From assembly GCA_017521005.1 (NCBI GenBank), contig JAFXEC010000019.1, forward strand, positions 1-55,614: 55,614 nt of DNA, in the 5' to 3' direction. Made by a program: the position numbers and the translations under genes. Each line of letters starts with the position of its first letter. Positions within the stretch are counted from its first letter, which is position 1. This stretch comes from Clostridia bacterium. Lineage in GTDB: Bacteria > Bacillota > Clostridia > TANB77 > CAG-465. Below, piece by piece: positions 7,544 to 16,962 of the stretch. The notes below the pieces were generated by a model that was not told where the DNA came from, did no database searches, and was given only the letters and a program-made list of their open reading frames with translations.

Positions 7544-8718
7544 TGTCAAGAAAAGATAAAAGAGAAGAAAATAAGAAGCACGAGTCTAAACCTAAAGCTA
7601 AGATAGTTATAAAGTTACCTGAATTTAAGGGGTTTACTAAAAAACAAATAGTAACATCCGTATTAATTGCAGTAGGGCTTGTAATAGTTCTTTGTATAAT
7701 GAATTATTCAAACTTAGGTTTGGTATTAAACAAAAATATTACGGACGATGATGTTGTAAAAATTGACTTAATAAGTTCAAATAACAAGATTTATTCGTAT
7801 TATAATGAAGTTTTAATTGCAGATACAGATAAAATAACAACATACAATAAATATGGTAGAAAAACTTGGGAAGTAAAAATGCAAGGTGCAATAGATGCCA
7901 AGATTGTTACTGACGGCAAATATCTTCAAATTATAAATACAGATAAATCGATAGCTTATGTGTTTAATGATAAATACGAAACAGCACAAATACGAGTTGA
8001 AGGAAAGATATTCTCAGGCAACATCAATTCTAAAGGAGACAGTGTAATTGAATATGAAGCTTCTGGAAATAAAAAAATACTAGCCGTTTATGATAAACAT
8101 GGCAAAGCAAAATATAATGTGAAGCTTAGTAGTAACACGATAGGACAATATATATTGTCTGAAGATTCCAAAAAGTTAGTTTATGTTGATGTCAACATAA
8201 ATGGAATAAGTGTAGCATCATCTATTAAACTTGTAGAATTAAAAAACGATGCAAAGGTTGTAGAACTTGCGTCAGAAGAGAATTCATTAATATACGAAAT
8301 GGATTTAATAGGAAACAAGCTTGTATATAGAACGGATAAAAACATTGTTCAGTTAGATATAAACACTAAAAAAGAAAAGAGAAGTAGTATTGAACAATCT
8401 GGTGTAGTTTCATTAGATTTAGATAAAAACAGATATGCATATGTAGAATTTAATAATGGAAAATATCTGTTAGGCATAAAGAACATCGGTGGCAAAGATA
8501 AAGAAGAAGTGGAAATAAAGGAAATGCCAAAGCACTATATATACTCAAAAGATAAAGTGTATGTGTGCTTCCAAAAGGAAATGTACGTATATAATAACTA
8601 CAAAATGAGAATTAAAGCGTACAATAGTGATATGGTTATAACAAAACCGGTTATTTTAGGTGAAGGAAATAACATAGCGTTTCTTGTTTCAAATAAATTA
8701 ATAATTTATACAATATAA
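7543..8718 (+). CDS. Membrane-anchored beta-propeller-like protein (DUF5711-like)
   Basis: 391 residues. A Lys-rich cytosolic head of about 35 residues is followed by one transmembrane segment (about 36-56, IVTSVLIAVGLVIVLCIMN). The rest is a long extracellular region of repeated short strands with YSYYNEVLIADTDKITTYNKYGRKTWEVKM-like blades. Such blades recall PQQ/WD-type propellers and the clostridial DUF5711 proteins; this family call is from memory. The GTG start overlaps the rarA stop by one base, so the two are coupled. The CvpA-like gene follows after 12 bases. Likely envelope protein; no enzyme motif. Confidence 0.7.
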   Translation: MSRKDKREENKKHESKPKAKIVIKLPEFKGFTKKQIVTSVLIAVGLVIVLCIMNYSNLGLVLNKNITDDDVVKIDLISSNNKIYSYYNEVLIADTDKITTYNKYGRKTWEVKMQGAIDAKIVTDGKYLQIINTDKSIAYVFNDKYETAQIRVEGKIFSGNINSKGDSVIEYEASGNKKILAVYDKHGKAKYNVKLSSNTIGQYILSEDSKKLVYVDVNINGISVASSIKLVELKNDAKVVELASEENSLIYEMDLIGNKLVYRTDKNIVQLDINTKKEKRSSIEQSGVVSLDLDKNRYAYVEFNNGKYLLGIKNIGGKDKEEVEIKEMPKHYIYSKDKVYVCFQKEMYVYNNYKMRIKAYNSDMVITKPVILGEGNNIAFLVSNKLIIYTI

Positions 8719-8730
8719 GGGGGAATAAAA

Positions 8731-9405
8731 ATGATTATTGATATAATTATAGTAGCCTTGTTTTTAGGAGCAGCAGGACTAGGTTACAATAAAGGTGGAT
8801 TAAAACTAATAGCAAGTTTTGGTACATTTATAGTTGCGTTTATAGCAGCATATCTTTTAGCTAATACTACAGGTATGGCGTTAAAGAAAACAGAAATGGG
8901 AGCAACTGCAGCTAAAACAATTAAATCGTCTTTAGTAAATGTTTTAGATTTAACTAAGGGAGACAATCCGGTAACAGGTGTTGTTACAGATATAGCTTCA
9001 AGTATACCAGTTGGTGGAGATATAATTCAAAAATTAGTTAATAAAATAAATAAAGAATTACAAGCAAGCAGCGTAGTGTTAGCTAATAAAGTTGTAAATT
9101 ACCTATTTATAGGTATAGGCTTTATGCTTATCTTCATAACAGCAAAAGTCGTTTTAAGTATAGCGTTCTTTATTCTTGAGTTAATATTTGAACTTCCACT
9201 TCTAAAAGAGATGAACAAACTAGTTGGACTGGGATTAGAGTGTGGATTCATGCTAATAAAAATATGGATGGTATTTGGTTTAATAAGCTTCATGTCTCCA
9301 ATAGATTTTATGGCTAAGGCAGTTAAATTATTAAATGATACAGTTCTTGCTAAATTAATATATGACAACAACTGGTTATTATCATTTATAATAAGCATAT
9401 TATAG
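8731..9405 (+). CDS. CvpA family membrane protein
   Basis: 224 residues. Starts MIIDIIIVALFLGAAGLGYNKGGLKLI, the CvpA signature with the GYxxGGLK-type turn, followed by a second span (about 27-45), a long amphipathic extracytoplasmic region, and two more spans (about 128-155 and 170-190). In E. coli CvpA is linked to colicin V production and envelope stress; its molecular role in Bacillota is unknown. GGGGG SD at the upstream gene's stop. Likely operon 6302-10383. Confidence 0.8.
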   Translation: MIIDIIIVALFLGAAGLGYNKGGLKLIASFGTFIVAFIAAYLLANTTGMALKKTEMGATAAKTIKSSLVNVLDLTKGDNPVTGVVTDIASSIPVGGDIIQKLVNKINKELQASSVVLANKVVNYLFIGIGFMLIFITAKVVLSIAFFILELIFELPLLKEMNKLVGLGLECGFMLIKIWMVFGLISFMSPIDFMAKAVKLLNDTVLAKLIYDNNWLLSFIISIL

Positions 9406-9414
9406 TAATAAGGA

Positions 9415-10383
9415 ATGATGAGTTTGAAAAAGAAGAAACGTACATTATGTGCAAAAATAACAAGATTTTGTACATGTATAACAATAATATCAGTGATTGC
9501 ATGGGTAGCGCTTTTCAACATAAATAATATGTTGGGCGCTACAAGCGCATCAGCGAGCAATCCAGAAGAAGAATTATTTAAATATTCTAATGAGCCTAAG
9601 AAAGACAATGTATCTTTGCTTTTTGCGGGTGTAGATAAAGATGGATTAAGAACTGACAGTATAATATATGCAAAATATGATACAGTCCATAACAAATTAT
9701 ATATGATGTCTATACCAAGAGATACATATACAAATCACAAGTATGCCACTAATAAGATAAATACAATTTATCGTGGGGGCAAATACACAAATGAATTTGT
9801 GGACGAAATAGAGAAACTTTTAGATGTAGAGATAGATTACTATGCGGTAATAAATCTAAAGGTTGTATCTGATGTTGTGGACGCAATAGGTGGCATAAAG
9901 ATAACGTTAGAAGATGATGTTTGGAAATTAAATAAAAAGACGGGAGAATGGAAGTTAACGTTCCCTAAAGGAGAACAAACATTAAATGCAAAACAAGTTG
10001 AAACATTAATTAGAAATAGAGATTATAAAGATGGAGATTTATCAAGAGGCAAAATGCAAAGGACGGTTATAACAGCATTAATTAAAAATCTTGTCTCTAC
10101 GAAGACTCTTATGAAACTAATGGATATAAAAGACATTGTTTTAAGTAATACGAATACTAATCTTACAGTTAGAGAAGGAATGAAATATTTAGGAGAGATT
10201 AAAGAGGTAGATCTTAAAAATGTTGTTTCAACAAATATGCCTCTTTTAGATATAAACTATGTTGTAGATGGTACGGCGTGTGTACTTGTAAATAAAGAAA
10301 AGGCAAGAAAAATAATAAAAGAAGATTGGGTGTATACACCTGAAGAAACAAATAGTGAAACTCCAAATAATGAGCAAAAATAA
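9415..10383 (+). CDS. LytR-CpsA-Psr family glycopolymer ligase
   Basis: 322 residues. Basic N-terminus and one membrane span (about 17-40), then an extracellular LCP domain: LLFAGVDKDGLRTDSIIYAKYD, MMSIPRDTYT with the catalytic-site Arg-Asp, the ATNKINTIYRGG stretch, and RNRDYKDGDLSRGKMQRTVI. LCP enzymes move undecaprenyl-linked glycopolymers such as teichoic acids to peptidoglycan. Start choice is uncertain: ATG 9415, ATG 9418 or TTG 9424; TTG 9424 has the best distance from AAGGA. The terminator hairpin begins inside the last codons. Confidence 0.9.
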   Translation: MMSLKKKKRTLCAKITRFCTCITIISVIAWVALFNINNMLGATSASASNPEEELFKYSNEPKKDNVSLLFAGVDKDGLRTDSIIYAKYDTVHNKLYMMSIPRDTYTNHKYATNKINTIYRGGKYTNEFVDEIEKLLDVEIDYYAVINLKVVSDVVDAIGGIKITLEDDVWKLNKKTGEWKLTFPKGEQTLNAKQVETLIRNRDYKDGDLSRGKMQRTVITALIKNLVSTKTLMKLMDIKDIVLSNTNTNLTVREGMKYLGEIKEVDLKNVVSTNMPLLDINYVVDGTACVLVNKEKARKIIKEDWVYTPEETNSETPNNEQK

Positions 10384-10400
10384 TTTGCTCATTATTTTTA
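10366..10400 (+). terminator. Terminator overlapping the LCP gene stop
   Basis: 13-bp stem AATAATGAGCAAA / TTTGCTCATTATT; the stop codon sits in the loop region. Confidence 0.9.
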
Positions 10401-10432
10401 TAATATTATCTATATAATTGCACTTAAAATAG

Positions 10433-10461
10433 TTGAAAAAAATAAAAAGTTATGTTATACT
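10433..10461 (+). promoter_or_regulatory. Promoter of rpsB-tsf
   Basis: TTGAAA (10433-10438), 17-base spacer ending TATGT, TATACT (10456-10461). Confidence 0.8.
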
Positions 10462-10485
10462 TATTGGGTCACGTATGTGATAATA

Positions 10486-10560
10486 CACACACAAACAAAG
10501 TCTATAGCCCTTCCTCGAAAGAGGTCATATAGATGCCAAAGTTTGTGGAGGAAATTAAAA
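10486..10560 (+). promoter_or_regulatory. Structured rpsB leader, candidate ribosomal-protein autoregulatory RNA
   Basis: Nested helices: outer CACAAAC (10490-10496) with GTTTGTG (10541-10547), middle TCTATA (10501-10506) with TATAGA (10528-10533), inner CCTC (10513-10516) with GAGG (10521-10524) closed by a GAAA tetraloop. It ends just before the SD. Placement and shape suit feedback control by ribosomal protein S2; no database match was made. Confidence 0.55.
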
Positions 10561-10575
10561 AGGAGGAAAAGTAAA

Positions 10576-11424
10576 ATGGCAATTATACCTATGAGATCAT
10601 TACTAGAAGCTGGTGTACACTTTGGACACCAAACAAAAAGATGGGACCCAAGAATGGCTCCTTACATCTTTACAGCAAGAAATGGAATATACATTCTTGA
10701 CTTACAAAAAACTTTAAAGAAAGCAGTAGAAGCTTATGAACTAGTTAACAAAGTAGCTAGTGAAGGTGGTTCAATACTATTTGTTGGAACTAAAAAACAA
10801 ATAGCTGAATGCATCAAAGAAGAAGCTGAAAGATGTGGAATGTACTACATCAACAGCAGATGGTTAGGTGGAACATTAACTAACTTCAAAACAATAAGAA
10901 CTAGAATAGCTAGACTTGTTGAATTAGAAACAATGGAAGCTGATGGAACATTCGATTTACTTCCAAAGAAAGAAGTTAGCAAATTAAAACTTGAAATGGA
11001 AAAATTAAACCTTAACCTTGGTGGTATTAAAGATATGGAAAAACTTCCATCATTAATATTCTTAGTAGACTCTAAGAAAGAATTAATTTGTACTAAGGAA
11101 GCTAGAAAACTTGGTATACCAACAATCGGTTTAATAGATTCTAACTGTAACCCTAACGATGTTGACTACGTAATTCCTGGTAACGACGATGCAGTAAGAG
11201 CAGTTAAATTAATAACAGCTAAAATGGCAGACGCAGCTATCGCTGGAAAAAACGGTGAACCAGTTGAAGATTTAGGTCTTGATGATGTAGAAACTATGGA
11301 AGATCTAGTTAAAGAAATGGGCGAAGATAAAATAGAAAGAAAACAAAATAGACCAGCTAGAAGACCAAGACAAGAAAAAGCTACAGAAGAAGTAGTAGAA
11401 GAAACTACAACTAAGGAGGAATAA
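10576..11424 (+). CDS. rpsB: 30S ribosomal protein S2
   Basis: About 282 residues from the ATG at 10576, preceded by AGGAGG. Signature [19 protein letters not shown] at the N-terminus and the [46 protein letters not shown] region. The C-terminal acidic then basic tail (about 245-282) is longer than in Bacillus S2. S2 binds the 30S head-body junction. Followed four bases later by tsf, the standard rpsB-tsf operon. Confidence 0.98.
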   Translation: MAIIPMRSLLEAGVHFGHQTKRWDPRMAPYIFTARNGIYILDLQKTLKKAVEAYELVNKVASEGGSILFVGTKKQIAECIKEEAERCGMYYINSRWLGGTLTNFKTIRTRIARLVELETMEADGTFDLLPKKEVSKLKLEMEKLNLNLGGIKDMEKLPSLIFLVDSKKELICTKEARKLGIPTIGLIDSNCNPNDVDYVIPGNDDAVRAVKLITAKMADAAIAGKNGEPVEDLGLDDVETMEDLVKEMGEDKIERKQNRPARRPRQEKATEEVVEETTTKEE

Positions 11425-11428
11425 TAAT

Positions 11429-12073
11429 ATGGTAACAGCAGAACAAGTTAAAGAATTAAGAGAAATGACAGGTGCAGGCGTTATGGACTGCAAAAAAGTT
11501 TTAGTTGAAACTGATGGAAACATGGACAAAGCAGTTGAACTATTACGTGAAAGAGGAATAGCTAAAGCAGCTAAAAAAGCTAGTAGAATAGCAGCTGAAG
11601 GATTAGTAGAAGCATACATCCACAGCGGAAGATATGGTGCGTTAGTTGAAGTAAACTCTGAAACTGACTTCGTTTCTAAAAACGAAGAATTCAGAACATT
11701 TGTTAGAGATATTGCAATGCATATAGTTGCATCAAATCCTAAATATGTTTCAAGAGATGAAGTTCCTGCTGATGTTGTAGAAGCTGAAAAAGAAATTCTT
11801 AAAGCACAAGCTTTAAATGAAGGAAAACCAGCAGCAATTGTTGATAAAATGGTAGAAGGAAGAATAAACAAATTTTTCGAGGAAGTATGTTTATTAGATC
11901 AACCATTCGTTAAAGATCAAGACAAAACTGTTCAAGAAGTTCTTAACGAAAAAATCGCTGTAATTGGTGAAAATATAGTAATCAGAAGATTTGTTAGATT
12001 TGAAAGAGGCGAAGGAATCGAAAAGAAAAAAGAAAACTTTGCTGAAGAAGTAATGAAACAAATTAATGGTTAA
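11429..12073 (+). CDS. tsf: Elongation factor Ts
   Basis: 214 residues. N-terminal UBA-like domain with [16 protein letters not shown], then the core with [21 protein letters not shown] that contacts EF-Tu. EF-Ts recycles EF-Tu-GDP. At 214 residues it is the short form with a single core subdomain. The operon stops at the hairpin at 12094. pyrH, the usual next gene, is not here; a minus-strand dacF follows instead. Confidence 0.97.
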   Translation: MVTAEQVKELREMTGAGVMDCKKVLVETDGNMDKAVELLRERGIAKAAKKASRIAAEGLVEAYIHSGRYGALVEVNSETDFVSKNEEFRTFVRDIAMHIVASNPKYVSRDEVPADVVEAEKEILKAQALNEGKPAAIVDKMVEGRINKFFEEVCLLDQPFVKDQDKTVQEVLNEKIAVIGENIVIRRFVRFERGEGIEKKKENFAEEVMKQING

Positions 12074-12093
12074 TATAAACAAGCAAAACAAAT

Positions 12094-12126
12094 AAAAATG
12101 AGTACCAACGGTACTCATTTTTTTAT
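12094..12126. terminator. Terminator between tsf and the convergent dacF
   Basis: 13-bp stem AAAAATGAGTACC / GGTACTCATTTTT with a three-base loop and T-tracts on both strands. Confidence 0.9.
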
Positions 12127-12150
12127 TTGTATTTTAATTAAAAGTTTAAT

Positions 12151-13503
12151 CTATTTATTCAATTTTCTCGTTCTATTTGCCTTTCGTTTAAGAGTGCTTT
12201 TAACTTCTTTTTCTGCTTTATCTTTTAGTGCAGAATGCGTTTCTTTTTTGTTCTTATTTCTTTTAGCCTTAACAACAAGAGAAATTATAAGCATGACAAC
12301 AACTAAACAAATGATAAATATTGTTGTAAATTCCGGCTCTTTAACAATATTTAGAGTTTTCAATTCTGTAATAGTTATATCGTAAGTTGCGTTATATGAA
12401 CCTTTATCTGTATTTATTGTAAATGTAATATCACCATAATCCTCATTTTCTTTAAATGTTTCTTTAGTAACGGTTGATAGATTAGTTTCGTCTAATTTCA
12501 ATTCATAAGCTATTGTAGTTATAGTTTCATCGTTTTTAAGTAACAACTCTAAATTGTCTTTAATGTTTAATTTGTATTTTAAGTTTGTCTCGTAGTTTAT
12601 ATAGTCAAATGAATAATTTTCTTTATTATCAAAAGTACGTCTGCTAAAGTTATCAAAAGAATAGTTAAATAAATTTATTGCATCTGTGTATCTTGCATCT
12701 TGCCCATTTACTTGACTGGCCTTGAAAACAGCTATAATTATTGTTTTGTCGTCTTTTTTACCCAATGTAACAAGTGTCCTGCCCGCTTCGTTAGTATAAC
12801 CGGTTTTTCCACCTATTGCATATTCATAATATCTTCCGTGTTTGTTTTCAGATTTAGTAAGTAGCAATCTATTAGTGTTGTATAAATATCTTTTGGATTT
12901 TGTTTTGTTAGTTTCAGGAACTATGTATAGTTTCGTTGAAATAATTTTAACAAAATGTTCATTTTGAATGCAGTAATTAAAAATTTTAGCTACATCTAGA
13001 GCGGTTGTGTAATGATTATCGTCTGAGTAGCCATGCGCATTTACAAAGTTTGTTCCTGTGCAACCAAGTTCTTTAGCTTTAGTGTTCATTAATTTAACGA
13101 AATCTTGTATATTGCCTGAAACAGCTTCTGCTAAAACATTAGCCGCATCGTTGCCTGAATAAATTAAAAGGCAATGTAAAAGTTCGTCTACTGTTAGGAT
13201 TTCCCCTTCTTTAATGTATGCCGAAGAACTATCCCAAGGTATTTTAAGAGCAGTCTTAGTTGCTACTATATTTTGGTTTAAATCTAAATTTTCCAACGCT
13301 AAAATAGCGGTAATAATCTTTGTTATACTAGCTGGATATACTTTAGTATTCATGTTTTTATCGTACAGGACAGTGCCAGAGCCAGCTTCCATTGCAATAG
13401 CTGCTTTAGAATTTGTGCTTGGCGGTTCTACTGCGAATACCGAAAAACAATTAAATAATATAAATGTGAATATCCATAGTTTGTATGAAATCTTGAGTTT
13501 CAT
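12151..13503 (-). CDS. D-alanyl-D-alanine carboxypeptidase (peptidase S11, DacF-like)
   Basis: 450 residues. Signal peptide (about 1-24, ending SVFA), then the penicillin-binding motifs: SITK with Ser59 and Lys62, SGN in YSGNDAANV (near 118) and KTG in GGKTGYTNEAG (near 233). A C-terminal PBP5-like domain (about 280-395) leads to a true membrane segment (about 400-425) and a Lys/Arg-rich cytosolic tail of 30 residues; most S11 enzymes use an amphipathic helix instead. It trims peptidoglycan pentapeptides. GAGGTGA SD before the ATG. Confidence 0.92.
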   Translation of the reverse strand: MKLKISYKLWIFTFILFNCFSVFAVEPPSTNSKAAIAMEAGSGTVLYDKNMNTKVYPASITKIITAILALENLDLNQNIVATKTALKIPWDSSSAYIKEGEILTVDELLHCLLIYSGNDAANVLAEAVSGNIQDFVKLMNTKAKELGCTGTNFVNAHGYSDDNHYTTALDVAKIFNYCIQNEHFVKIISTKLYIVPETNKTKSKRYLYNTNRLLLTKSENKHGRYYEYAIGGKTGYTNEAGRTLVTLGKKDDKTIIIAVFKASQVNGQDARYTDAINLFNYSFDNFSRRTFDNKENYSFDYINYETNLKYKLNIKDNLELLLKNDETITTIAYELKLDETNLSTVTKETFKENEDYGDITFTINTDKGSYNATYDITITELKTLNIVKEPEFTTIFIICLVVVMLIISLVVKAKRNKNKKETHSALKDKAEKEVKSTLKRKANRTRKLNK

Positions 13504-13526
13504 TTATTCACCTCGTAAGTAGCACT

Positions 13527-13555
13527 ATTATACTATACAATAATCAAATAGTGAA
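13527..13555 (-). promoter_or_regulatory. Promoter of the dacF-like gene
   Basis: Minus strand TTCACT (13555-13550), 17-base spacer, TATAAT (13532-13527). Confidence 0.65.
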
Positions 13556-13572
13556 TAGATTTTTACAAAATA

Positions 13573-13601
13573 TTGATTTAATATTGAGTATGATATAAAA
13601 T
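13573..13601 (+). promoter_or_regulatory. Promoter of the pilin-like gene
   Basis: TTGATT (13573-13578), 17-base spacer, TAAAAT (13596-13601). Confidence 0.55.
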
Positions 13602-13621
13602 ATGAGTGGAATAAGGAGATT

Positions 13622-14116
13622 ATGAAAATGCTAAAAAAACAAGGTGTAACAATGATAACGTTATCGATTGCAGTTGCAGTAATGGCAATACTTACAGCAG
13701 TTGTAATAGTTAATATAGACAATATAATACCTAATGCTAGAAAGTCTAAAATAGCAGAAGAATTTGAGTTAATAGAAGATGCAGTTAAGGAATATTATTT
13801 AACATATGGTAATTATCCTGTATTAAACAATACAACATATACAATGGATCAATTAATTAGTCTAAATACAACTGGCAAGGGTTCGGCTTTATCTGCAACA
13901 ATAACAGCAAATGGTGATGATGATGCAATATTTTTCGTTATTGATTTAGAAAAAATAAGGGTAACGACATATAATTATGGAAAAAGCGTAACGCAAGATG
14001 ATATTTATGTTGCCGCAGATTTAACGGGGAATTTGTATTATCCAAGGGGAATATTAGCTAACGGTGAAACTATATTTTCTACTGGAGATTTTGAAGATAC
14101 AACTAATATAGATTAA
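13622..14116 (+). CDS. Type IV pilin-like protein (prepilin N-terminus)
   Basis: 164 residues. MKMLKKQGVTMITLSIAVAV: a short basic leader, a Gly, then about 22 hydrophobic residues and a long amphipathic helix (SKIAEEFELIEDAVKEYYLTYGNYP), the architecture of pseudopilins. The conserved Glu at +5 of the mature protein is Thr here, so processing by a standard prepilin peptidase is uncertain. The C-terminal 100 residues form a small beta domain without recognised motif. The gene stands alone between dacF and frr, displacing pyrH. Confidence 0.75.
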   Translation: MKMLKKQGVTMITLSIAVAVMAILTAVVIVNIDNIIPNARKSKIAEEFELIEDAVKEYYLTYGNYPVLNNTTYTMDQLISLNTTGKGSALSATITANGDDDAIFFVIDLEKIRVTTYNYGKSVTQDDIYVAADLTGNLYYPRGILANGETIFSTGDFEDTTNID

Positions 14117-14161
14117 GGCTAAAAAATAAATTGCAAGAATGTGTGAGATATCGGAAAACTA

Positions 14162-14189
14162 TTGATTTTTTGCACAAATATAGTATAAT
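14162..14189 (+). promoter_or_regulatory. Promoter of frr-cdsA-rseP
   Basis: TTGATT (14162-14167), 16-base spacer, TATAAT (14184-14189). Confidence 0.7.
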
Positions 14190-14221
14190 AGTCACAGAGA
14201 TTTTTGGAGGTAAGAAAACAT

Positions 14222-14770
14222 ATGGATTTAAGTATCTATGAGAATAAAATGAAAGAAAGAATTGACTACTTAAGAGAAGAATTAGGAAATATAAGAGCAG
14301 GGAGAGCAAACCCACAAATATTAAATAAAATATGTGTAGAATATTATGGTTCTCTAACTCCACTTAACCAAGTGGCATCAATATCTGTTCCAGAACCAAG
14401 ACAAATATTAATAGCACCATGGGATAAAAGCTTGTTAAATGAAATAGCAAAAGCTATAACTAAAGCGGATATAGGAATAAACCCACAAAATGATGGAACT
14501 GGTGTAAGATTAATATTCCCAGAATTAAACGAAGCAAGAAGAAAAGAAATAGCAAAAGATATAAGTAAAATGGGAGAAGAAACTAAAGTTGCAATCAGAA
14601 ATATAAGAAGAGATGCAATTGATGATATCAAGAAAACTGGAAAAGAAGAGAGCATCAGCGAAGATGAAATCCGTTCGCTAGAAGATTCTGTTCAAAAAAT
14701 AACAGACAAACAAATAGAAGTAGTAACTGGAGTAGTTGCTGAAAAAGAAAAAGAAATAATGGAAGTATAG
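14222..14770 (+). CDS. frr: Ribosome recycling factor
   Basis: 182 residues. GNIRAGRANPQILNKI at the tip of the long helices, the ISVPEPRQILIAPWDKSLL stretch, and the KAI-DIGINPQNDGTGVRLIFPELNEARRKEI signature. With EF-G it splits post-termination ribosomes. ATG 14222 follows GGAGG by 11 bases; an earlier in-frame ATG at 14204 overlaps the SD region. cdsA follows by 11 bases; uppS is missing between them. Confidence 0.97.
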   Translation: MDLSIYENKMKERIDYLREELGNIRAGRANPQILNKICVEYYGSLTPLNQVASISVPEPRQILIAPWDKSLLNEIAKAITKADIGINPQNDGTGVRLIFPELNEARRKEIAKDISKMGEETKVAIRNIRRDAIDDIKKTGKEESISEDEIRSLEDSVQKITDKQIEVVTGVVAEKEKEIMEV

Positions 14771-14781
14771 TAGGGGATTTT

Positions 14782-15594
14782 ATGAAAAAAAGAATAATTT
14801 CGGGGGCAGTTTTTGTAGCATTATGGATAGCAATACTGCTAATAAACAATCCTCTGTTTGATACTGCAATAGTAGTTGCATTAGCATCAATGGCTACTCA
14901 CGAATACTATAAGGCATTTAGAAATATTGGATACAAACCGATTAGCTGGATAGGCTATGTTGGATGTATGGCAATATTTTTGATGGGGGGAATAATTCCC
15001 GAAGCATATAAATTATTATTAATAAAAATAATAGTTCCAGTAGGCCTAATAAGCGCATTTGCTTATATGGTTGTTGGAAATGTTAAAAGAACAATTTTAG
15101 ATGTAGCGATAACAATATTTGGTTTATTATATATTCCATGTTTGTTTGCGTTCTTAAAATTAATATTAGGGCTTAGAGAATATAGCAGATTTTACTTATT
15201 GTATGTTCTATTTGGCGCATTTGTAAGTGATACGTTTGCATTCTTAGTTGGTTCTAAGTTTGGGAAAACAAAGCTTGCTCCAGATATAAGTCCAAATAAA
15301 ACAGTAGAAGGATCTATGGGTGGAATAATTGGAGTTGTAATTTCATTTATAATATTAACAGTAACAGGAAATTTCAACGGAATTCCAGGAGATGTGTTCT
15401 ACTGGACAATGGTAGGTGTTGCGGCTGCAATAGCTGGCCAATTTGGCGATTTAACAGCATCTGCAATTAAAAGATTTTGTAAAATTAAAGATTTTGGAAA
15501 TATAATGCCAGGACATGGCGGAATATTAGACAGATTTGATAGTTTAATGTTTGTTGCGCCAATCGTATATATTTTTATAACTTTATACGTATAA
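14782..15594 (+). CDS. cdsA: Phosphatidate cytidylyltransferase
   Basis: 270 residues, about eight membrane spans. The C-terminal family signature is clear: SAIKRFCKIKDFGNIMPGHG then GILDRFDSL. The mid region DTFAFLVGSKFGKTKLAPDISPNKTVEGS is also typical. It makes CDP-diacylglycerol from phosphatidic acid and CTP at the membrane, downstream of PlsX. Co-transcribed with frr and rseP; dxr, usual between cdsA and rseP, is absent. Confidence 0.96.
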   Translation: MKKRIISGAVFVALWIAILLINNPLFDTAIVVALASMATHEYYKAFRNIGYKPISWIGYVGCMAIFLMGGIIPEAYKLLLIKIIVPVGLISAFAYMVVGNVKRTILDVAITIFGLLYIPCLFAFLKLILGLREYSRFYLLYVLFGAFVSDTFAFLVGSKFGKTKLAPDISPNKTVEGSMGGIIGVVISFIILTVTGNFNGIPGDVFYWTMVGVAAAIAGQFGDLTASAIKRFCKIKDFGNIMPGHGGILDRFDSLMFVAPIVYIFITLYV

Positions 15595-15615
15595 TAGAAA
15601 AGAGGTATATGAATA

Positions 15616-16869
15616 ATGGCTTTAGTTTTAACTATAATTAAACTAATAATAGTTTTAAGTGTAGTTGCTACTATCCATGAATTTGGGCACTTCCTTTTTG
15701 CTAAACTGTTCAAAATGACAGTAAATGAATTTAGCATAGGGTTTGGCCCAAAAATATTCTCTAAGGAATATAAAGGAACAAAATATTCTTTAAGATGGAT
15801 ATTGTTCGGTGGATATGTTGCAATAGAAGGTGAAGAAGGCGACTCAGAAGATGATAATGCCTTTAATAAAAAACCATGCTGGCAAAGAATAATTGTGCTT
15901 GTAGCAGGAGTACTATTTAATGCAATACTTGCAACAGTATTATTCCTAGGAACAAATATGGTATCACCTACATTTGGAACTAAAATTTCTGGTATCTATG
16001 AAAACGGTGCCGCATATGTTGCCGGATTACGTGAAGGTGATATAATAACAAAAATAGAAGACAAGGTAACACATATTTACCAAGATGTTGCACTATATAA
16101 CAAAACAGATAAAAAGGATGTTACAGTTGAGTATCTAAGAGATGGTAAAACATATACAACTCTTGTAAAAGATGCTGTTAAAAAAATCGGTTATATGGGT
16201 GTATATTTTGAAGCAACAAAGCTAGATGAAGAAGGTAATGTTTTAACTTATGTTCAAGTGGTTGAACCAGGTATGCCAGCAGCTTCAAAAATAAAAGCTG
16301 GAGATAAAATATTAAAAGTTAATGGTAAAGAAACAAAACTTTCTATAGATGTAATATCTGAAATATCTGCTAATGCTGAAAAAGAAGTTACAATACTAGT
16401 ATTAAGAGATGATAAAGAGGTAGAGGTAAAACTTGTACCAGACACCAAACTTTCTTTTGATTTAGGATTATCTAATTTTGCAGAAGAGAAAACTACTGTA
16501 AAAACAGCTTTTTATAAATCAGTATCAACAATATCACAAATTGTTGGTTCTTATGTAGATTTATTTAGAGGTAAAGTAAAGGTAAATCAATTATCTGGAA
16601 TAGTTGGAATCGGAGAAATGGTTTCTAGAACAGATGGAATAGCAGAATTCTTAAGCATGATGGCCATGATATCACTAGCAGTTGGAATTGCTAATATATT
16701 ACCATTCCCACCACTTGATGGCGGTAAAGTAGTATTAGTGTTGATAGAGTGGATAACTAAGAAGAAAGTTCCAGAAAAAGTGGAATTAATACTAAGTTAT
16801 ATTGGCCTTGGATTATTGCTAGCACTAACAGTGTTTGTAACGATAAATGATATAATAAGAGTAGTATAA
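15616..16869 (+). CDS. rseP: Intramembrane zinc metalloprotease RseP/RasP (site-2 protease)
   Basis: 417 residues. HEFGH with His21, Glu22 and His25 in the first membrane span, and NILPFPPLDGGKV near residue 365 with the second zinc-site Asp. Two PDZ-like segments lie between (about 115-165 around GLREGDIITKI, and 210-260 around KIKAGDKILKVNG). Site-2 proteases cleave membrane anti-sigma factors and remnant signal peptides. AGAGG SD upstream. The hairpin at 16902 ends the operon. Confidence 0.95.
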   Translation: MALVLTIIKLIIVLSVVATIHEFGHFLFAKLFKMTVNEFSIGFGPKIFSKEYKGTKYSLRWILFGGYVAIEGEEGDSEDDNAFNKKPCWQRIIVLVAGVLFNAILATVLFLGTNMVSPTFGTKISGIYENGAAYVAGLREGDIITKIEDKVTHIYQDVALYNKTDKKDVTVEYLRDGKTYTTLVKDAVKKIGYMGVYFEATKLDEEGNVLTYVQVVEPGMPAASKIKAGDKILKVNGKETKLSIDVISEISANAEKEVTILVLRDDKEVEVKLVPDTKLSFDLGLSNFAEEKTTVKTAFYKSVSTISQIVGSYVDLFRGKVKVNQLSGIVGIGEMVSRTDGIAEFLSMMAMISLAVGIANILPFPPLDGGKVVLVLIEWITKKKVPEKVELILSYIGLGLLLALTVFVTINDIIRVV

Positions 16870-16901
16870 AAATAAAACGAAAGATGAAATTAAATAAGTA
16901 T

Positions 16902-16938
16902 AAAAATCCAAAATGTTTGTATTATCATTTTGGGTTTT
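16902..16938 (+). terminator. Terminator between rseP and polC
   Basis: AAAATCCAAAATG / CATTTTGGGTTTT stem with one G-T pair and a 10-base loop. Confidence 0.75.
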
Positions 16939-16962
16939 TATATACGTATATGGGGGAAATAT

